64,000 nucleotides of DNA from Iris pallida (Eukaryota > Streptophyta > Magnoliopsida > Asparagales > Iridaceae): contig JANAVB010004111.1 in the NCBI GenBank assembly GCA_029216955.1, positions 1-64,000 on the forward strand, in the 5' to 3' direction. The position numbers and the translations under genes are program-made. The notes below the pieces were generated by a model that made no database searches, was not told the origin of the DNA, and saw only the letters and a list, made by a program, of their open reading frames with translations. Positions 1 through 11,347 of this stretch are shown piece after piece; position 1 is the stretch's first letter; the number at the start of each line of letters is the position of its first letter.

Positions 1-1588
1 GAGACTCAATCATATTGCCGCCTCGCGGCCCTTCGCTTCAATCACCAACTGACCCAATCAGGACTTGTGGACTAAATGTCACTCGACCGACTTTGCCTTG
101 CGGCGTTTCTGACTTAAACTCAAGACAACTCAAACCAACTTATGCAACTTATATACCAACAACTTAAGACTCGACGCCACATCTCGTGCCGAAGCATCGC
201 CTATGTTGTAGCCATTCTTAAGCCCAAACACTTGTGTTCCAACCATACACACATTCAACTAGACTAAATCCAAAGGCACATACGCGGATTGGCGCCCGTG
301 CCGACCCATCTATATGAATTATCACTAACATCACAAGCTATCCTGGACTATAGCCTTGCCATTCGGCGACCATTTCAGCGCAAGTAGCTAGCCCCGCTGA
401 AAGTTCCCGAATGACCCGAGCGGTTCGTCCAGCTACGGCTATACCTGTTTCTCCGAAATTCGCGATCCCATGGCACCCATGGTTGTCGCACGTGGAAACT
501 CCTCCTTGTCGACAAGTTGTCCAATGACCATGCAAGACTCGACACAAACTGACGTCTCACATAGTCATTCCTCTTCCAATGTTACCATCTCTTTCAAAAC
601 CAATATCAAACCTTCTATCATTTGAGACCCCTCGACGACCCACGGTCGTGAACATTCTTTCTATCATTTGAGACCCCTCGACGACCCACGGTCACGAACA
701 TTCTTTCTATGTTACCATATCATTTTATTCAACTCAATGTCTATTCAATAATCCCTTCTCCAAAACTCATTCAATCAACCGTGGTTCCTGCCTTAACACT
801 AGGTCCGTGCATCGTGCCTCAAACCGACTTCCGTTCTACGCGACGCTATCGTCCAAGTCATACTTTATATGATGGGCCTTGTGATCGTGGGACTATTTAA
901 CCTGACAACCGCAGAATGAGTGGGACAGCACTTGGAATGACTTAGGTCGACCGACATAACTTTGCCTAACTTACTCAAGCCTACAACTTAACGAGCAAAG
1001 GCCGCGTCAAGCCTTGCCTTGATGGAACGTGCCGTGTACGCGTTCAACTTTGAACGACCAAGTCATTTGGGTGCCTAGACTTATGGCACAAGCTGTGCAA
1101 CGCAACTTAACTCATAGGGCAAGCCAAGGCTATGCCAAGCCTTGGACGACAGGACCGTGCATGCTTTATGAAGCATTCATGCGGACGACGCCTATGACTT
1201 AGGCTATGTTCATAACTTCGCTGACTCAACCAACTTTCCTTCTCCCAAGCCACGGGACGAAGGATCGAGTGTCATTTTCAAAGTACGCCGTGCACCAACT
1301 CTAAGCCGACCGTTGGACCTTTCTATATTCTAACTCAATTCGACCCGTCGGGATTATTCCCTTTAGCTATGTAGATTCGTCTCTTTTATTATCAAGCCTA
1401 CTTGTGCAAGTTAAAAACATGCGATTTATTATGTGAAGGCTAAGATGAGACAAGTTTACCGAAACTACCCCACCTGAGCGAGCGGTCGTCTCGACCGAGC
1501 GATGTCTCCGAGTAGCCGTTGCAAGGCTAAGTCCGAACGCCGTCGCATTTCGATTCCTCCGATTGACTGAGCGGGACGGGACACTACA
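1..1588 (-). repeat. 3' LTR of the LARD-like element (partial)
   Basis: Aligns base for base, with scattered substitutions and small indels, to 4934-6529. It ends at the same ACTACA-type terminus (minus-strand start TGTAG). The missing left 0.8 kb lies before the window. The small ORFs inside are not conserved as proteins between the two LTR copies. Confidence 0.8.
614..705. repeat. 46 bp tandem duplication inside the LARD LTR
   Basis: A unit beginning TTCTATCATTTGAGACCCC and containing GACGACCCACGGTC occurs twice in tandem. The same duplication is present in the other LTR (5551-5648), so it predates insertion of this copy. Confidence 0.8.
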
Positions 1589-4115
1589 TCATACACCACT
1601 CAGAAAAAGTTTCGTCCTCGAAACTAACTGAGTACACTTATCGACTTATCACTTTACTCAACATTCACGAACTCTCGTACACAATTCTCCTATGCCTTTC
1701 TCAAATCCGAGCCACGCTCGTGCTACCCTCAATCCTTTCTTCAAAACTTACGATCTCAAAACCCTCGATACTTCCCCGTTCCTCAAGTCTCACTTGAATT
1801 CAACGTATCACTTAGTATGGATCGTGCACATATCTTAGGTGTCCCCAAAATTCATGCATTTCAACCAAGCCTTGTGATCGTGAATCCAATTCCACCTATC
1901 GATCCATCCACTCAATCCAGAAAATCAATCCTACCGATGCTAACTCTCGCAACATGGACATCTTGCCTAGCCGCTAGGCAATCTCTTTAGGCTAAAGTCA
2001 ATTGTCAGTATTGGAATTACAGTTCCCAAACAACGATATCAACACTGACCCCATCCTAAGGTCAAACCAAGTTGATAGTATAGGGTTTTCTACCCAAGCT
2101 CGCATCACTCCGATTTCTAAACATCGAGCATCGATTCCCTACGCACATCCCAATATTTGTCGCACGGGGTCCGAGTCATTCAGTAAATCCATCCTACGAC
2201 AACTTACGTTCAACCAATTCTACGACATCTCAATATCGTTCGTTCGACAAACCATCTTCGCATAGTCTATCTCTTCGAACACGTTCAATATAGTTCGCCT
2301 ATTAATCATTCTCAAGTCAAGCACGCTACGACACAATCCATCGCTAAACTATAATTCACATTTCATATTCCCTAAGTCATTCATCCCAATTCACGTATTC
2401 GATCATGAGGTCGTCTAGCTTAACAATATGTTGTGCCCCGATCTTACGCGATTCAGATTATCCACGGTGGGCATGAATCACCATGCACGCTCCCGTGGAA
2501 TAGTCATCCTCATCGGGACGTAACTCTTGTTTTGTGCCTAGACTAATAAATTCACGATGCGCAGATTGGACCTACTCAATCCTCAAGTTTATTTCATTCA
2601 TCAATTGCAAGTCCTACAAATCCTCGAATTCACCTTCGCGTCAAACTGACAAGTCGAGACAATCAAAGTTGTCGCGTCTTGGTTTTCCGAGTTCGATCAT
2701 TCCCGTGACATGAATCACCATGTCAACGCTCACGCGAAACGATTGTCCCAAATTCGACGCAATGCATGTGCGAGGCTAGAGTTGCGCTCGCGCAAGACAA
2801 GATCGTCGACGTTGTGGTTATCCGCGTAACCATCAAAACACAATCATTTTCATCCAACATTTATCTCGATCAAAATCCTAAGTATCGCATCCAACCGAAC
2901 AATAACACTTGCACGATCGTCATTCGCCGAGTCAAAGTACCCCTGAGTTATCGCATATCGATCTTTGATACGTCTCAATACCATCGACGATATGCATAAC
3001 CTGACGATCTTCCTTTGCAACCAATTTTGAGTCGTGCGAATGATGCCATCGTCCGGCTGGATAATTTTTTCGACATTCAAATTCAAGTTCGATCATTATC
3101 CCTCGATTCATTCACAACATCAATTTTCTCAAACCAAACTCACGTATCGTTCATCCGTCCATCTTAAGTCATCGACCAACGTACTTCTTCAATTCGTATC
3201 ATTCCTTGCTAACTCAAATCATCGAGCAACATTCAATCCAATCCTTAGAGTCATTCGCGTAACTTCAAAATCAAGCCTTCCATGCACGATATCTACCTGT
3301 CGTGCTAACTTTTTGTATACGATCCGCATCAATTTCCTCAATCAAGTCATCCATTCGTACATCCTAACTTTTCTCGATTCGATTTCATCTACTCGATCAT
3401 TTTTGCGTTTCACACTTGTGCAATCCTCATTCCCTTGCACGTTCCGTACGCGTCAATTCTAGGTCGTTCAAATCCACTCATCCAATTTCAAGACTAAAAC
3501 TTATTCATCGATACTCAATCTATGGCTTTGCATACACGTGACGCTTGTTGATAGACTCACCAACACCCCGCATCCTTAATTGATCAACCGACATCCCTGA
3601 GGCTATCGCATACACCACTCAGGGATGAAGTCATTCAACAAATCCTCAAAACTATCATTCGATTCACAATCTACTTCCTCGAATTTTCGTCCGAACGATT
3701 CTTTAAATTTCAAGCACGCTCACCTTATATCGCACCGACGATATCGTCGCTCGATAGCACCCCTATCGATAGCATCTCATTTTACTCATTCAAGTTCAAC
3801 TCATTCTAGCTCGAACATTACGAATCCCGCACTCGTCTTTGCTAAGGTCGACACAACTTTGGTGTATATGCCCAGCCCGACTTAGCCAACCGTGCTTACG
3901 CAAACCATCTTTTTGTTTCTTTTCAAAAAAAACTGTTCTCCTACATTTTGCAAAATAGATAGACTTATTGTATGGACATCCCGTGGGACAATTGAGAGAG
4001 AGCGCACCAACGATATCAACTATGCGGAAGCAACATTTTAGAGTTTGCGAAAACAACAGAGTTAAAGAATTCAATCGATAGTCCAAGGATGTAAAGCCGT
4101 GCTCTGATACCATTA
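1589..4115 (-). other. Noncoding interior of the LARD-like element
   Basis: About 2.5 kb between the LTRs. No gag, protease, RT, RNase H or integrase motif is visible in any frame; the longest ORFs (142 and 167 codons) look like chance frames. Next to the 3' LTR the minus strand reads GACGAAAC...GAGTGGTG, a weak polypurine-tract candidate. The same CATACACCACTCAG block reappears at 3609-3622, suggesting an internal rearrangement. A second diverged internal repeat (ATGAATCACCATG) lies at 2473 and 2710. Confidence 0.65.
4101..4112 (-). other. Primer-binding site, tRNA-Met type
   Basis: The minus strand reads TGGTATCAGAGC, the standard initiator-tRNA-Met PBS of plant LTR retrotransposons. It lies three bases inside the LTR end at 4116. 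Confidence 0.9.
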
Positions 4116-6529
4116 TGTCACTCCCCACTCCCGTAGGAGCGATCGTCCTCGCTAAGGCGTGATGCCGCACGAGCCTAGATTTGCCCTCGTGCAAGGCGGG
4201 TTCCATAATGGCCGATTCCAGCGGCTGCGACGGGTCGTCGCACAGAAGTCCCATGCAGAGACATTGAATATTAGCAGCAGAATTTGAAGCAAAATACAAG
4301 TCATTTCAAAACACTCTTTTATTGATATTGAAACAAAGGTTACAATGGGCGCAAGTCCAAGATTACAAGTCTTTCAAGCTCACTCTTCTCACATTACAAG
4401 TCACTCAGCTCTCTCTCATATCTCAATTACAAGTTTTGAGCCAGCGGAAGCTTCGAAAGGCGATGTCCATACATTATGTCCCGTATAAGTCTTCACTCCA
4501 TGCGGCCGCACGCTTCGAATCGCCAAGGAACTCTGTGCCTCGACGCATCCAAGCGAGCTCCGCGCCACGAGCTTCTACCTGTGCCTGCACATAAAAACTA
4601 TGTGGATGTCAGTACTCAACTGTACTGGTGGAATGAGCTCCTCGCCCACCCATACAAACCTAACACATATGATTTACTTTGTGCAACATAGTCACTTCTT
4701 ATCAATTGTCTTGCTAGTCTTGCCTTAGGATCAGTTTTAGGACCGACGCCTTGGCCTATTCTGTACCTCTAGACTATTCCGTGCTTGCAACAACAATGTC
4801 GACTCAAACAACGTTAGCCTATCAAGTCGTGCTTGCCTTTCAGCCAAAATCAGAGACACAACTACGCGATGAGACTCAATTCCCATGTGACCGTGCTACA
4901 AACCCTTGTTGAGGTCGTGCCTCGCAACTCAGTGAGACTCAATCATATTGTCGCCTCACGGCCCTTCGTTTCAATCACCAACTGACCCAATCAGGACTTG
5001 TGGACTAAATGTCACTCGACCGACTTTGCCTTGCGGCGTTTCCTGACTTAAACTCAAGACAACTCAAACCAACTTATGCAACTTTTATGCCAACAACTTA
5101 AGACTCGATGCCACATCTTGTGCCGAAGCACGTCGCCTATGTTGTAGCCATTCTTAGGCCTAAACACTTGTGTTCCAACCATACACACATTCAACTAGAC
5201 TAAATCCAAAGGCACACACGCGGATTGCCGCCCGTGCCAACCCATCTATATGAATTAGTCACTAATATCATAAGCTATCCTGGACTATAGCCTTGCCATT
5301 CGGTGACCCTTTCAGCGCAAGTAGCTAGCCCCACTGAAAGTTCCCGAATGACCCGAGCGGTTCGTCCAGCTACGGCTATACCTGTTTTCCTCCGGAACGA
5401 CGCGGTCCCATGGCGCCCAGGGTTATCGTGCATGGAAACTCCTCATTGTCGACAAGTTGTCCAATAACCATACAAGACTCGACACAAACTGACGTCTCAC
5501 ACAGTCATTCCTCTTCCAATGTTACCATCTCTTTTAAAACCAATATCAAACCTTCTATCATTTGAGACCCCTCGACGACCCACGGTCGCGAGCATTCTTT
5601 CTATCATTTGAGACCCCTCGACGACCCACGGTCGCGAACATTCTTTCCATGTTACCATATCGTTTCATTCAACTCAATGTCTATTCAATAATCCCTTCTC
5701 CAAAACTCATTCAATCAACCGTGGTTCCTGCCTTGACACTAGGTCCGTGCATCGTGCCTCAAACCGACTTCCGTTCTACGCGACGCTATCACCCAAGTCA
5801 TACTTTATATGACGGGCCTTGGGATCGTGGGATTATTTAACCTGACAATCGCATAATGAGCGGGACAACACTTGGAATGACTTAGGTCGACCGACATAAC
5901 TTTGCCTAACTTACTCAAGCCTACAACTTAACGAGCAAAGGCCGCGTCAAGCCTTGCCTTGATGGAACATGCCGTGCACGCATTCAACTTTGAACGACCA
6001 AGTCATTTGGGTGCCTAGACTTATGGCACAAGTTGTGCAACGCAACTTAACTCATTGGGCAAGCCAAGGCTATGCCAAGCCTTGGACGACAGGACCGTGC
6101 ATGCTTTATGAAGCATTCATGCGGGCGACGCCTATGACTTAGGCTATGTTCATAACTTCGCCGACTCAACCAACTTTCCTTCTCCCAAGCCACGGGACGA
6201 AGGATCGAGTGTCATTTTCAAAGCACGCCGTGCACTAACTCTAAGCCGACCGTTGGACCTTTCCATATTCTAACTCAATTCGACCCGTCGGGATTATTCC
6301 CTTTAGCTATGTGGATTCGTTTCTTTTATTATCAAGCCTACTTGTGCAAGTTGAAAACATACGATTTATTATGTGAAGGCTAAGATGAGGCAAGTTCACC
6401 AAAACTATCCCACCTGAGCGAGCGGTCGCCTCGACCGAGCGATGTCTCCGAGTAGCCGTTGTAAGGCTAAGTCCGAACGCCGTCGGCATTTCGTTTCCTC
6501 CGATTGACTGAGCGGGACGGGGCCCTACA
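4116..6529 (-). repeat. 5' LTR of the LARD-like element (complete, 2.4 kb)
   Basis: The boundary at 4116 is set by the adjacent PBS (plus strand TGTCACTCCCC) and the boundary at 6529 by the end of similarity to the left LTR (plus strand ...GGCCCTACA). On the minus strand it therefore runs TGTAGGG...GTGACA with canonical TG/CA ends. Confidence 0.85.
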
Positions 6530-7046
6530 CCAACAAGTTCTAAAAAACTTTCGGAACACTCGTCAGTCAATATTTGAGACTTGAACGTGCTTCCTGGACT
6601 TTACGGACTCATTTAACTCTCTTCTTGGTGCATCTTTCAAAGGAGGCCAATGGGCTCTATTTATAGAGTGGAGTGAGATTTCACCTCTTATCCTATCCGG
6701 TGTGGGACTAAAATACCAATACTCAAAAATAGAATTTGATATTTTAGATCATCCCACAATCAGCATAGAAGTGTGCCAATCCATGCATACCCCCGAACAC
6801 TCTCGTGCATGCACGAGACATCATGGAGTCCGTGTCCGAGTCCGCACAACAAAAATTAACTTGCATCCTTGTTGGAATTAATTATTTTTTCCTTCTAGAA
6901 AAATACTCCCACATGGCACACACTTGTGCCCTACCATACCTCATGTGCACACCTCAACACAAGCAATGCATTATATTGAGATACTTACCATTTGGTGTAG
7001 CCGATGTGGGACTATTTTTCCTAGTCTAAAGACAAAAATACCAACA
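6530..7046 (-). repeat. 3' LTR of Ty1/copia element, truncated by the LARD
   Basis: Closely similar to 32407-32937. It ends (minus-strand start TGTTGGTAT) directly before a polypurine tract. The distal part is missing because the LARD-like element begins at 6529. It contains a minus-strand TATAAATA (plus strand 6658-6665) that is also present in the other LTR. Confidence 0.85.
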
Positions 7047-7057
7047 ATCCCCCATAT
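7047..7057 (-). other. Polypurine tract of the copia element
   Basis: The minus strand reads ATATGGGGGAT immediately before the LTR start TGTTGG, the expected plus-strand priming site next to a 3' LTR. Confidence 0.8.
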
Positions 7058-7366
7058 ATCTTAATATATGGGTTGAGTGTTTCCCACAGTGACTACCCAT
7101 CATATATTAGGAGAGATGTCGCTATGACTTGAATCTTCCCGTATAGATTAAATAACAACATGATACAAGAATGGACTAAGTCTTGAATTCTGCACTGTAA
7201 TTCTTTCCACTCACATAATGACATCAACTGTGCTTCTGGCTGCACATTAAAGGCCTTGTGCCAGCCAGGTTTTAGTGTATAATTTTGGGTGTCTACAAGT
7301 TTACCCTTAAGAGACGGCTTGATAACTCTGTACACTATATATGAGTTCTTTATCAAAGAGATATGG

Positions 7367-7815
7367 CATGAAGCCTTGTGCTTCCCTTACGGTGCTACAC
7401 CGCTATGACATGGCTAAAAGCCGAGGCATTACCCCTACCGGAAACCTCATCGTAGTGTCATACTACTATAGCATGAGGTCACATCCTCTTTGTAGTGCCA
7501 TACCACCCAGCATGAAGCCTTAGGCTCCTTCGCAGTGTTACGCCGCAACGACATGGCTTGCAAGGCTGAGGCTTTACCCCTATCCGGATACCTCATCGTG
7601 GTGTCGTGCCACTGTAACATGAGAAATACCTCCCCTTTGTAGTGCTGGCTACCCCTCTTTAATTTTATCATACAACATTAGGCTACCTGTCTATTTGCGG
7701 TGCTACTCCGCTGTGACTTGGCTCACAAAGCCGAGGCATTACCCCTAACCGGGAACCTCATGGTGGAGTCACCCCACTATAGCATGGAGTTACACTCTTT
7801 GTAGTGATGCGCTAC
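7367..7815 (-). repeat. Three degenerate ~140-150 bp tandem repeats in the copia 3' region
   Basis: Units start near 7367, 7511 and 7672. They share, in order, a CGGTGCTACACCGC-like block, CATGGCT...AAAGCCGAGGC, ATTACCCCTA.CGG.AACCTCAT and TTTGTAGTG. They lie between the RNase H stop and the polypurine tract, so they would be in the 3' untranslated part of the element RNA. The surrounding 7058-7366 and 7816-8095 hold no coding sequence. Confidence 0.75.
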
Positions 7816-8095
7816 CGTGCTTCCTGTAAAGTACTCCAGGCATTCACTCTGCTTGAGAACTCATTAAGGCATTTAAGCCATCATCATCACATGATCTGTT
7901 TTCTGTAGAAAATATATAGTGGACAACAGTGGTTATGGGTTCGTAACCCTTCCATATTCCCAAGAACAAGTACCCACTATTACCTGATAGTTTTTCAGTC
8001 AATGGTCCTCCCTTGAACCAAAAGTTAGATGTCTAGTAGATTTTTCTTTGAACCAATAACATAAAACTTTATGGTAGGATTACAAAGACACACTA

Positions 8096-8289
8096 TCATA
8101 CTGCCTTCGAGCCCATCTTCCCTACTGTGTCTTCGACCAGCTGGCGCTTGAGGCCTTTCGTGAATAGATCTGCCAGGTTTTTCTGACTCCATACATCGAT
8201 CACTACAATGACCCCTCTCTTGATGAGATTGTTCACTGCTCTGTGCTTTAATCGTATCGTTCTCTTCTTCCCGTTGAAGAGATCATTTG
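8096..8289 (-). pseudogene. Copia RNase H, C-terminal piece
   Basis: The minus frame contains IRLKHRAVNNLIKRG followed by KNLADLFTKGL, the typical end of copia RNase H (H/R helix and the LADxxTKxL motif), then a stop at 8096. It is separated from the rest of RNase H (ending at 29092 with a YYDNHTTAAVA-type motif) by the 20.8 kb Tat-1 insertion. With one target-duplication copy removed the two parts are in the same frame, which shows that the Tat element landed in an already inserted copia copy. Confidence 0.9.
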
Positions 8290-8294
8290 ATGCC
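8290..8294. repeat. Target-site duplication ATGCC, left copy
   Basis: ATGCC directly before LTR1 of Tat-1; the identical 5 bp follows the outermost LTR at 29092-29096. A 5 bp duplication is standard for Ty3/gypsy integration. Confidence 0.92.
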
Positions 8295-9389
8295 TGTTTC
8301 ACTTAACAAAATGCCTGAAAATCGGATTTTGGAAATAAAATGAGAAAAAGTATAAGAAGTACAAATTTAATTCTGGAAAGTATTGCTATGGAAGTCTGAT
8401 CTATAAATGATCACTTTGTTCCTTGGACCATATGATGATGATGAAGATTACTGCTAGAAGATGAACAATTGGAAGAACTAAGTCACCAGAAAGGTATCGA
8501 CGCACTTGGGCACTGATGGCGAGGACGAACGCTTTCCTACTTTGCTTCACTCTGTTCTGGAAGAAAAGTTGAAGAAGAATGCTCCGAAAAATCAAAGTCT
8601 CTGGGCTCTGATCTCTATGTATTCTCCCCTTTCTCTCTGTCTGTCTATATGAGAAAAATCAGTCTATTTATAGACATGGCTTCTTGTGCGTAAAAACTCA
8701 GCAAAAGTTCTGTCTTTACGCTAACAACTGCCACCCATGACCGAAGTCATCCTCTGCATACGTTGACACATGTCCCATCATTTTAATAAGAATAGGATGT
8801 ACGTACACACGTTCTTCGAGATGTGTGGCATGAAAGCCATGTAGGCAAACCACGTTCTGAATTGGAATAGGACGTAAAAATAACCCAAATATACCTTGAG
8901 CGTAGAGTAGTAGACTAGGCGTACAATAGCCCTGATGTAGACTTCCCGCGTAAAGTGGTTGTTAAATAACCTTGAGCGTAAAAGTAGCCCAAATAAACCT
9001 TACGCACACGTCAACCATTGAGCGTAAAAACTCATATAGTCTCCGTGCGTAAAAGAAGCCATATTATGAGCGTAAGATGGCTCAGTCCACATACTAAACG
9101 ACAAATGGGCCTTTGTGTAAAACAAATCCCTTTGATTTCTGTGATATATGCCATCATTAAATCTTCATGTCAGACTTTGCATTAAATGCAAGACTTGACA
9201 GCTTTGTCCAGCGTAAAAGTGGCTAGCCTGTCTTGGGCGTAAAACCATTAGCTTTGACCCGGGCGTAAAATGATTAGCCTGCTTCAGGCGTAAAGTGATT
9301 AGCCACTCTTTGGCGTAAAGTGGATCAATTTGAATGGAATGATCCATCTCTTTGACTCATTCTTATGAAACACTTTTTACGCTCCTACA
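8295..9389 (-). repeat. Tat-1 LTR1 (outer 3' LTR)
   Basis: The minus strand runs TGTAGGAGCG...GTGAAACA. It is closely similar to LTR2 and LTR3. It contains a sense TATAAATA (plus strand 8665-8672) that probably drives the element, and more than a dozen GCGTAAA-like heptamers, five of them about 25 bp apart at 9207-9320. Confidence 0.93.
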
Positions 9390-9404
9390 AGACCCCCTTC
9401 AAAG
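9390..9404 (-). other. Polypurine tract of interior A
   Basis: The minus strand reads CTTTGAAGGGGGTCT and directly precedes LTR1. Tat-2 has a near-identical tract (CTTTGAAGGGAGTCT), one sign that the two elements are related. Confidence 0.9.
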
Positions 9405-9676
9405 TTTTCAAATATCTTCAAAATTTGAAACACTTTGAACAGAAGCGTAAAAATTAAGATTTGACCAGTCAGCGTAAAATTCGGGATACTCAACAGTCAT
9501 CCGCGTAAAAGTGGGGATATCCAACAGTCGGCGTAAAATCAAGAATTAGTGTCGGTCAACACTTAACCGTCACAATGAATTTTCTTCTCGAAACTTTCGA
9601 ATGCCTTTTCACCTCCCCGAGTTTGCATTAATAATGAGCAGTTTCCCATAAGGAATATGAAGAGTTGATTTGATTG

Positions 9677-9684
9677 TATAAATA
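9677..9684 (+). promoter_or_regulatory. TATA box of antisense gene 1, copy A
   Basis: TATAAATA 42 bp before the ATG at 9726, in an AT-rich context and antisense to pol. It is conserved in copy B at 16475-16482. Confidence 0.55.
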
Positions 9685-9725
9685 AAGAAAAATTCTTCAT
9701 TCTTGCCATTCATCTTCATAGTGAC

Positions 9726-9980
9726 ATGGCGCCAAAGAAAGAGATTAACAATGAAGAGGCTTCGAGCTCCAGGATTGATTTTGAGCGAGCACGCAACTTT
9801 GTAGGGTGCTTTGGACTGACTCCAGCAGTCTTCAGTCGCATCGATGGTGGTCCTTCAACTGCGTATGAGGGATCAGGAGATGCGGAGGCGTTTCTTAATT
9901 TGATGCGTCGCTCTGGGATTCGCAACATGCACGACTTAGGTGCCTCCCTTCGTCAGTCCAACGAAGGAGAGAAAAAATAA
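9726..9980 (+). CDS. Antisense gene 1 of Tat-1, copy A (84 aa, unknown)
   Basis: Single-exon frame of 84 codons on the strand opposite to pol, between pol and LTR1. It has its own TATAAATA upstream and an AATAAA at 10039-10044, 59 bp after the stop, so it looks like a compact transcription unit. The protein starts MAPKKEINNEEASSS and has a central FVGCFGLTPAVFSR segment and a charged C-terminus. No signal peptide, membrane helix or known domain is visible. Copy B (16524-16778) differs by only two residues. Antisense ORFs are known in Grande/Retand-type Tat elements; I cannot tell whether this one is homologous to them. Confidence 0.6.
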   Translation: MAPKKEINNEEASSSRIDFERARNFVGCFGLTPAVFSRIDGGPSTAYEGSGDAEAFLNLMRRSGIRNMHDLGASLRQSNEGEKK

Positions 9981-10224
9981 TATTCCATGTATTGCGACTC
10001 TTTTATGTGTAGGGGTACACTCCCCCCTTTTTTTTATAAATAAAATCTTGAGGTTAATCTCATCTGTTGGTATATAGAATTGTTCAACACTTCTTTAACT
10101 GCATTTATGGTTGTTTATTCCCAAGAGAAACAAAACAACACGTGGCATCTGCTTTGTGGTCACGAGGGCCTTTTTAGTAGGATCTTTTCCGAAATAGACT
10201 CATGCCAACCGTTTCCTCAACCCT

Positions 10225-10232
10225 TATAAATA
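10225..10232 (+). promoter_or_regulatory. TATA box of antisense gene 2, copy A
   Basis: TATAAATA 62 bp before the first ATG of the spliced antisense gene; identical in copy B at 17021-17028. Confidence 0.6.
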
Positions 10233-10294
10233 GCTGAGTTAAAGAATGTTTTATACATTCTCATTCTCATTCTTTCGAAGAAAGCTTCTAGCAA

Positions 10295-11004
10295 ATGATG
10301 ATGCTTTCTGATGTTGTTCTTCTGTACGCTCGGTCGACAGACGTTGATTCAACAATTCTCAGAGCCGAATCATCTGACCTCAATGGTAAGTTCAATTCGT
10401 AAAACAATCGTCTGCCTTTGAAATTTTTTTTTGTCAAAAATAGATGCCCATGAGTGTAAATCCTTGACAGACATAGAATCTTATAGGTAAGATGCACGGG
10501 CGTAAAAGCCTTGTTGAATAATATGCTCATGAAATATTGGCGTAAAAGCCTTGTTGAATGAGGTGCATATGAAACAATGGCGTAAAAAACCTTTGTTGAA
10601 TAGGGTGCACATGAGACACGGGCGTAAAAACCTTGTTGAGTAGGGTGCACGAGCATCAGTCTTTAATTGATCAGTAAGTGACTGATGATAAAAATTTTCT
10701 GTTGTCTTCTGCAGAAGCTTGGCTGAAGAATTTTTCCAGAACCGGTATTGGCGACTTTGACGCTGTGAGGAGTATTCTTCTGACATCAGCATCAGGGAGC
10801 TCATGCGCTTTTGACGCGCAAATCAGACAACTCAGAACTTTTCGTGGGATAAAAGGGTCTTCCTCAGATGATAGGAAGAGCCTTTATACACGGAAAGTTG
10901 GATGGTGGAGTCAACTCTATCCCGAGAAATTGGGTACTAGAGTTCCTTTTACGGCAGGACTAGGAATTGTATCCCAATGCTGGATACATTCCTATCTCCT
11001 CTGA
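10295..11004 (+). CDS. Antisense gene 2 of Tat-1, copy A (two exons, about 126 aa)
   Basis: Exon 1 runs from ATG 10295 (three ATGs in a row) to 10385, followed by GTAAGT. Exon 2 runs from 10715, after TTGTCTTCTGCAG, to the stop at 11004. Joining them keeps one frame, giving about 126 residues that start MMMLSDVVLLYARS and include a TGIGDFDAVRSILL segment. A TATA box lies upstream. Copy B (17085-17175 and 17503-17792) keeps the same exon lengths and splice sites with a few amino-acid changes. The intron holds a 40 bp minisatellite. No known domain is recognised. The splice prediction is by eye and no transcript data support it here. Confidence 0.6.
10499..10655 (+). repeat. 40 bp minisatellite in the intron of antisense gene 2, copy A
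   Basis: Four units starting at 10499, 10539, 10579 and 10620. Each begins GGCGTAAAA, continues with CCTTTGTTGAAT-like sequence and ends with a GTGCACATGA-like block. The unit carries the GCGTAAA heptamer that is also scattered through the LTRs. Confidence 0.85.
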
Positions 11005-11347
11005 AAGGCCGCCATTCCTCCACCAATTGTATTGGCAGCAACACGTCTTCGGGCTGCCATACTCTGGGATTCTCCTCTCGTCTGAGAGAGAAGACCAGAG
11101 TTTGATTCCTTCTGTTCTGGTCGCCATTGAGGCTCAGACAGTAAGGAATTGACACCAACAACGAATCCGATAAAGGAGATCCAAAGAAGAAATAGATCTT
11201 GATTAGGTCATCGTTGTTGTATAGAATGAAAATCCAAGATTGTAATAGATTTCCATTATGATTTGTAAGAAAGTCTAAGAAATGTAATAGACTTTTATGA
11301 TGAAATGAGAACGGAAATGACAAGTCTTCTATGCTCAATGATTTGTA
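11005..11347. other. Noncoding part of the Tat-1 3' region
   Basis: AT-rich sequence after antisense gene 2, closely matched in copy B (17793-18134). The short ORFs here are not distinctive. It probably holds the 3' UTR of antisense gene 2. Confidence 0.5.

Larger units (their letters stand above)
1..6529 (-). mobile_element. LARD-like noncoding LTR retrotransposon, cut by the window start
   Basis: Two near-identical long direct repeats (1-1588 and 4934-6529 match; the right one extends left to 4116) flank about 2.5 kb with no retrotransposon protein on either strand. The right repeat runs TG...CA on the minus strand and is followed inward by a tRNA-Met-type primer-binding site, which fixes the orientation as minus. 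Long LTRs plus a noncoding interior fit a large retrotransposon derivative (LARD), mobilised in trans by a relative. The left end and its target duplication lie outside the window. At 6529 it abuts a truncated copia LTR, so it probably inserted into that LTR. Confidence 0.75.

Noticed and set aside
709..900. Short ORF found in both LARD LTR copies (also 5562-5840)
   Set aside because: The shared frame follows from LTR duplication; changes are not biased to silent sites and there is no start context or domain.
3034..4299. ORFs of 142 and 167 codons in the LARD interior
   Set aside because: No retroelement motif, and one spans the PBS and the LTR boundary, so it cannot be an element gene.
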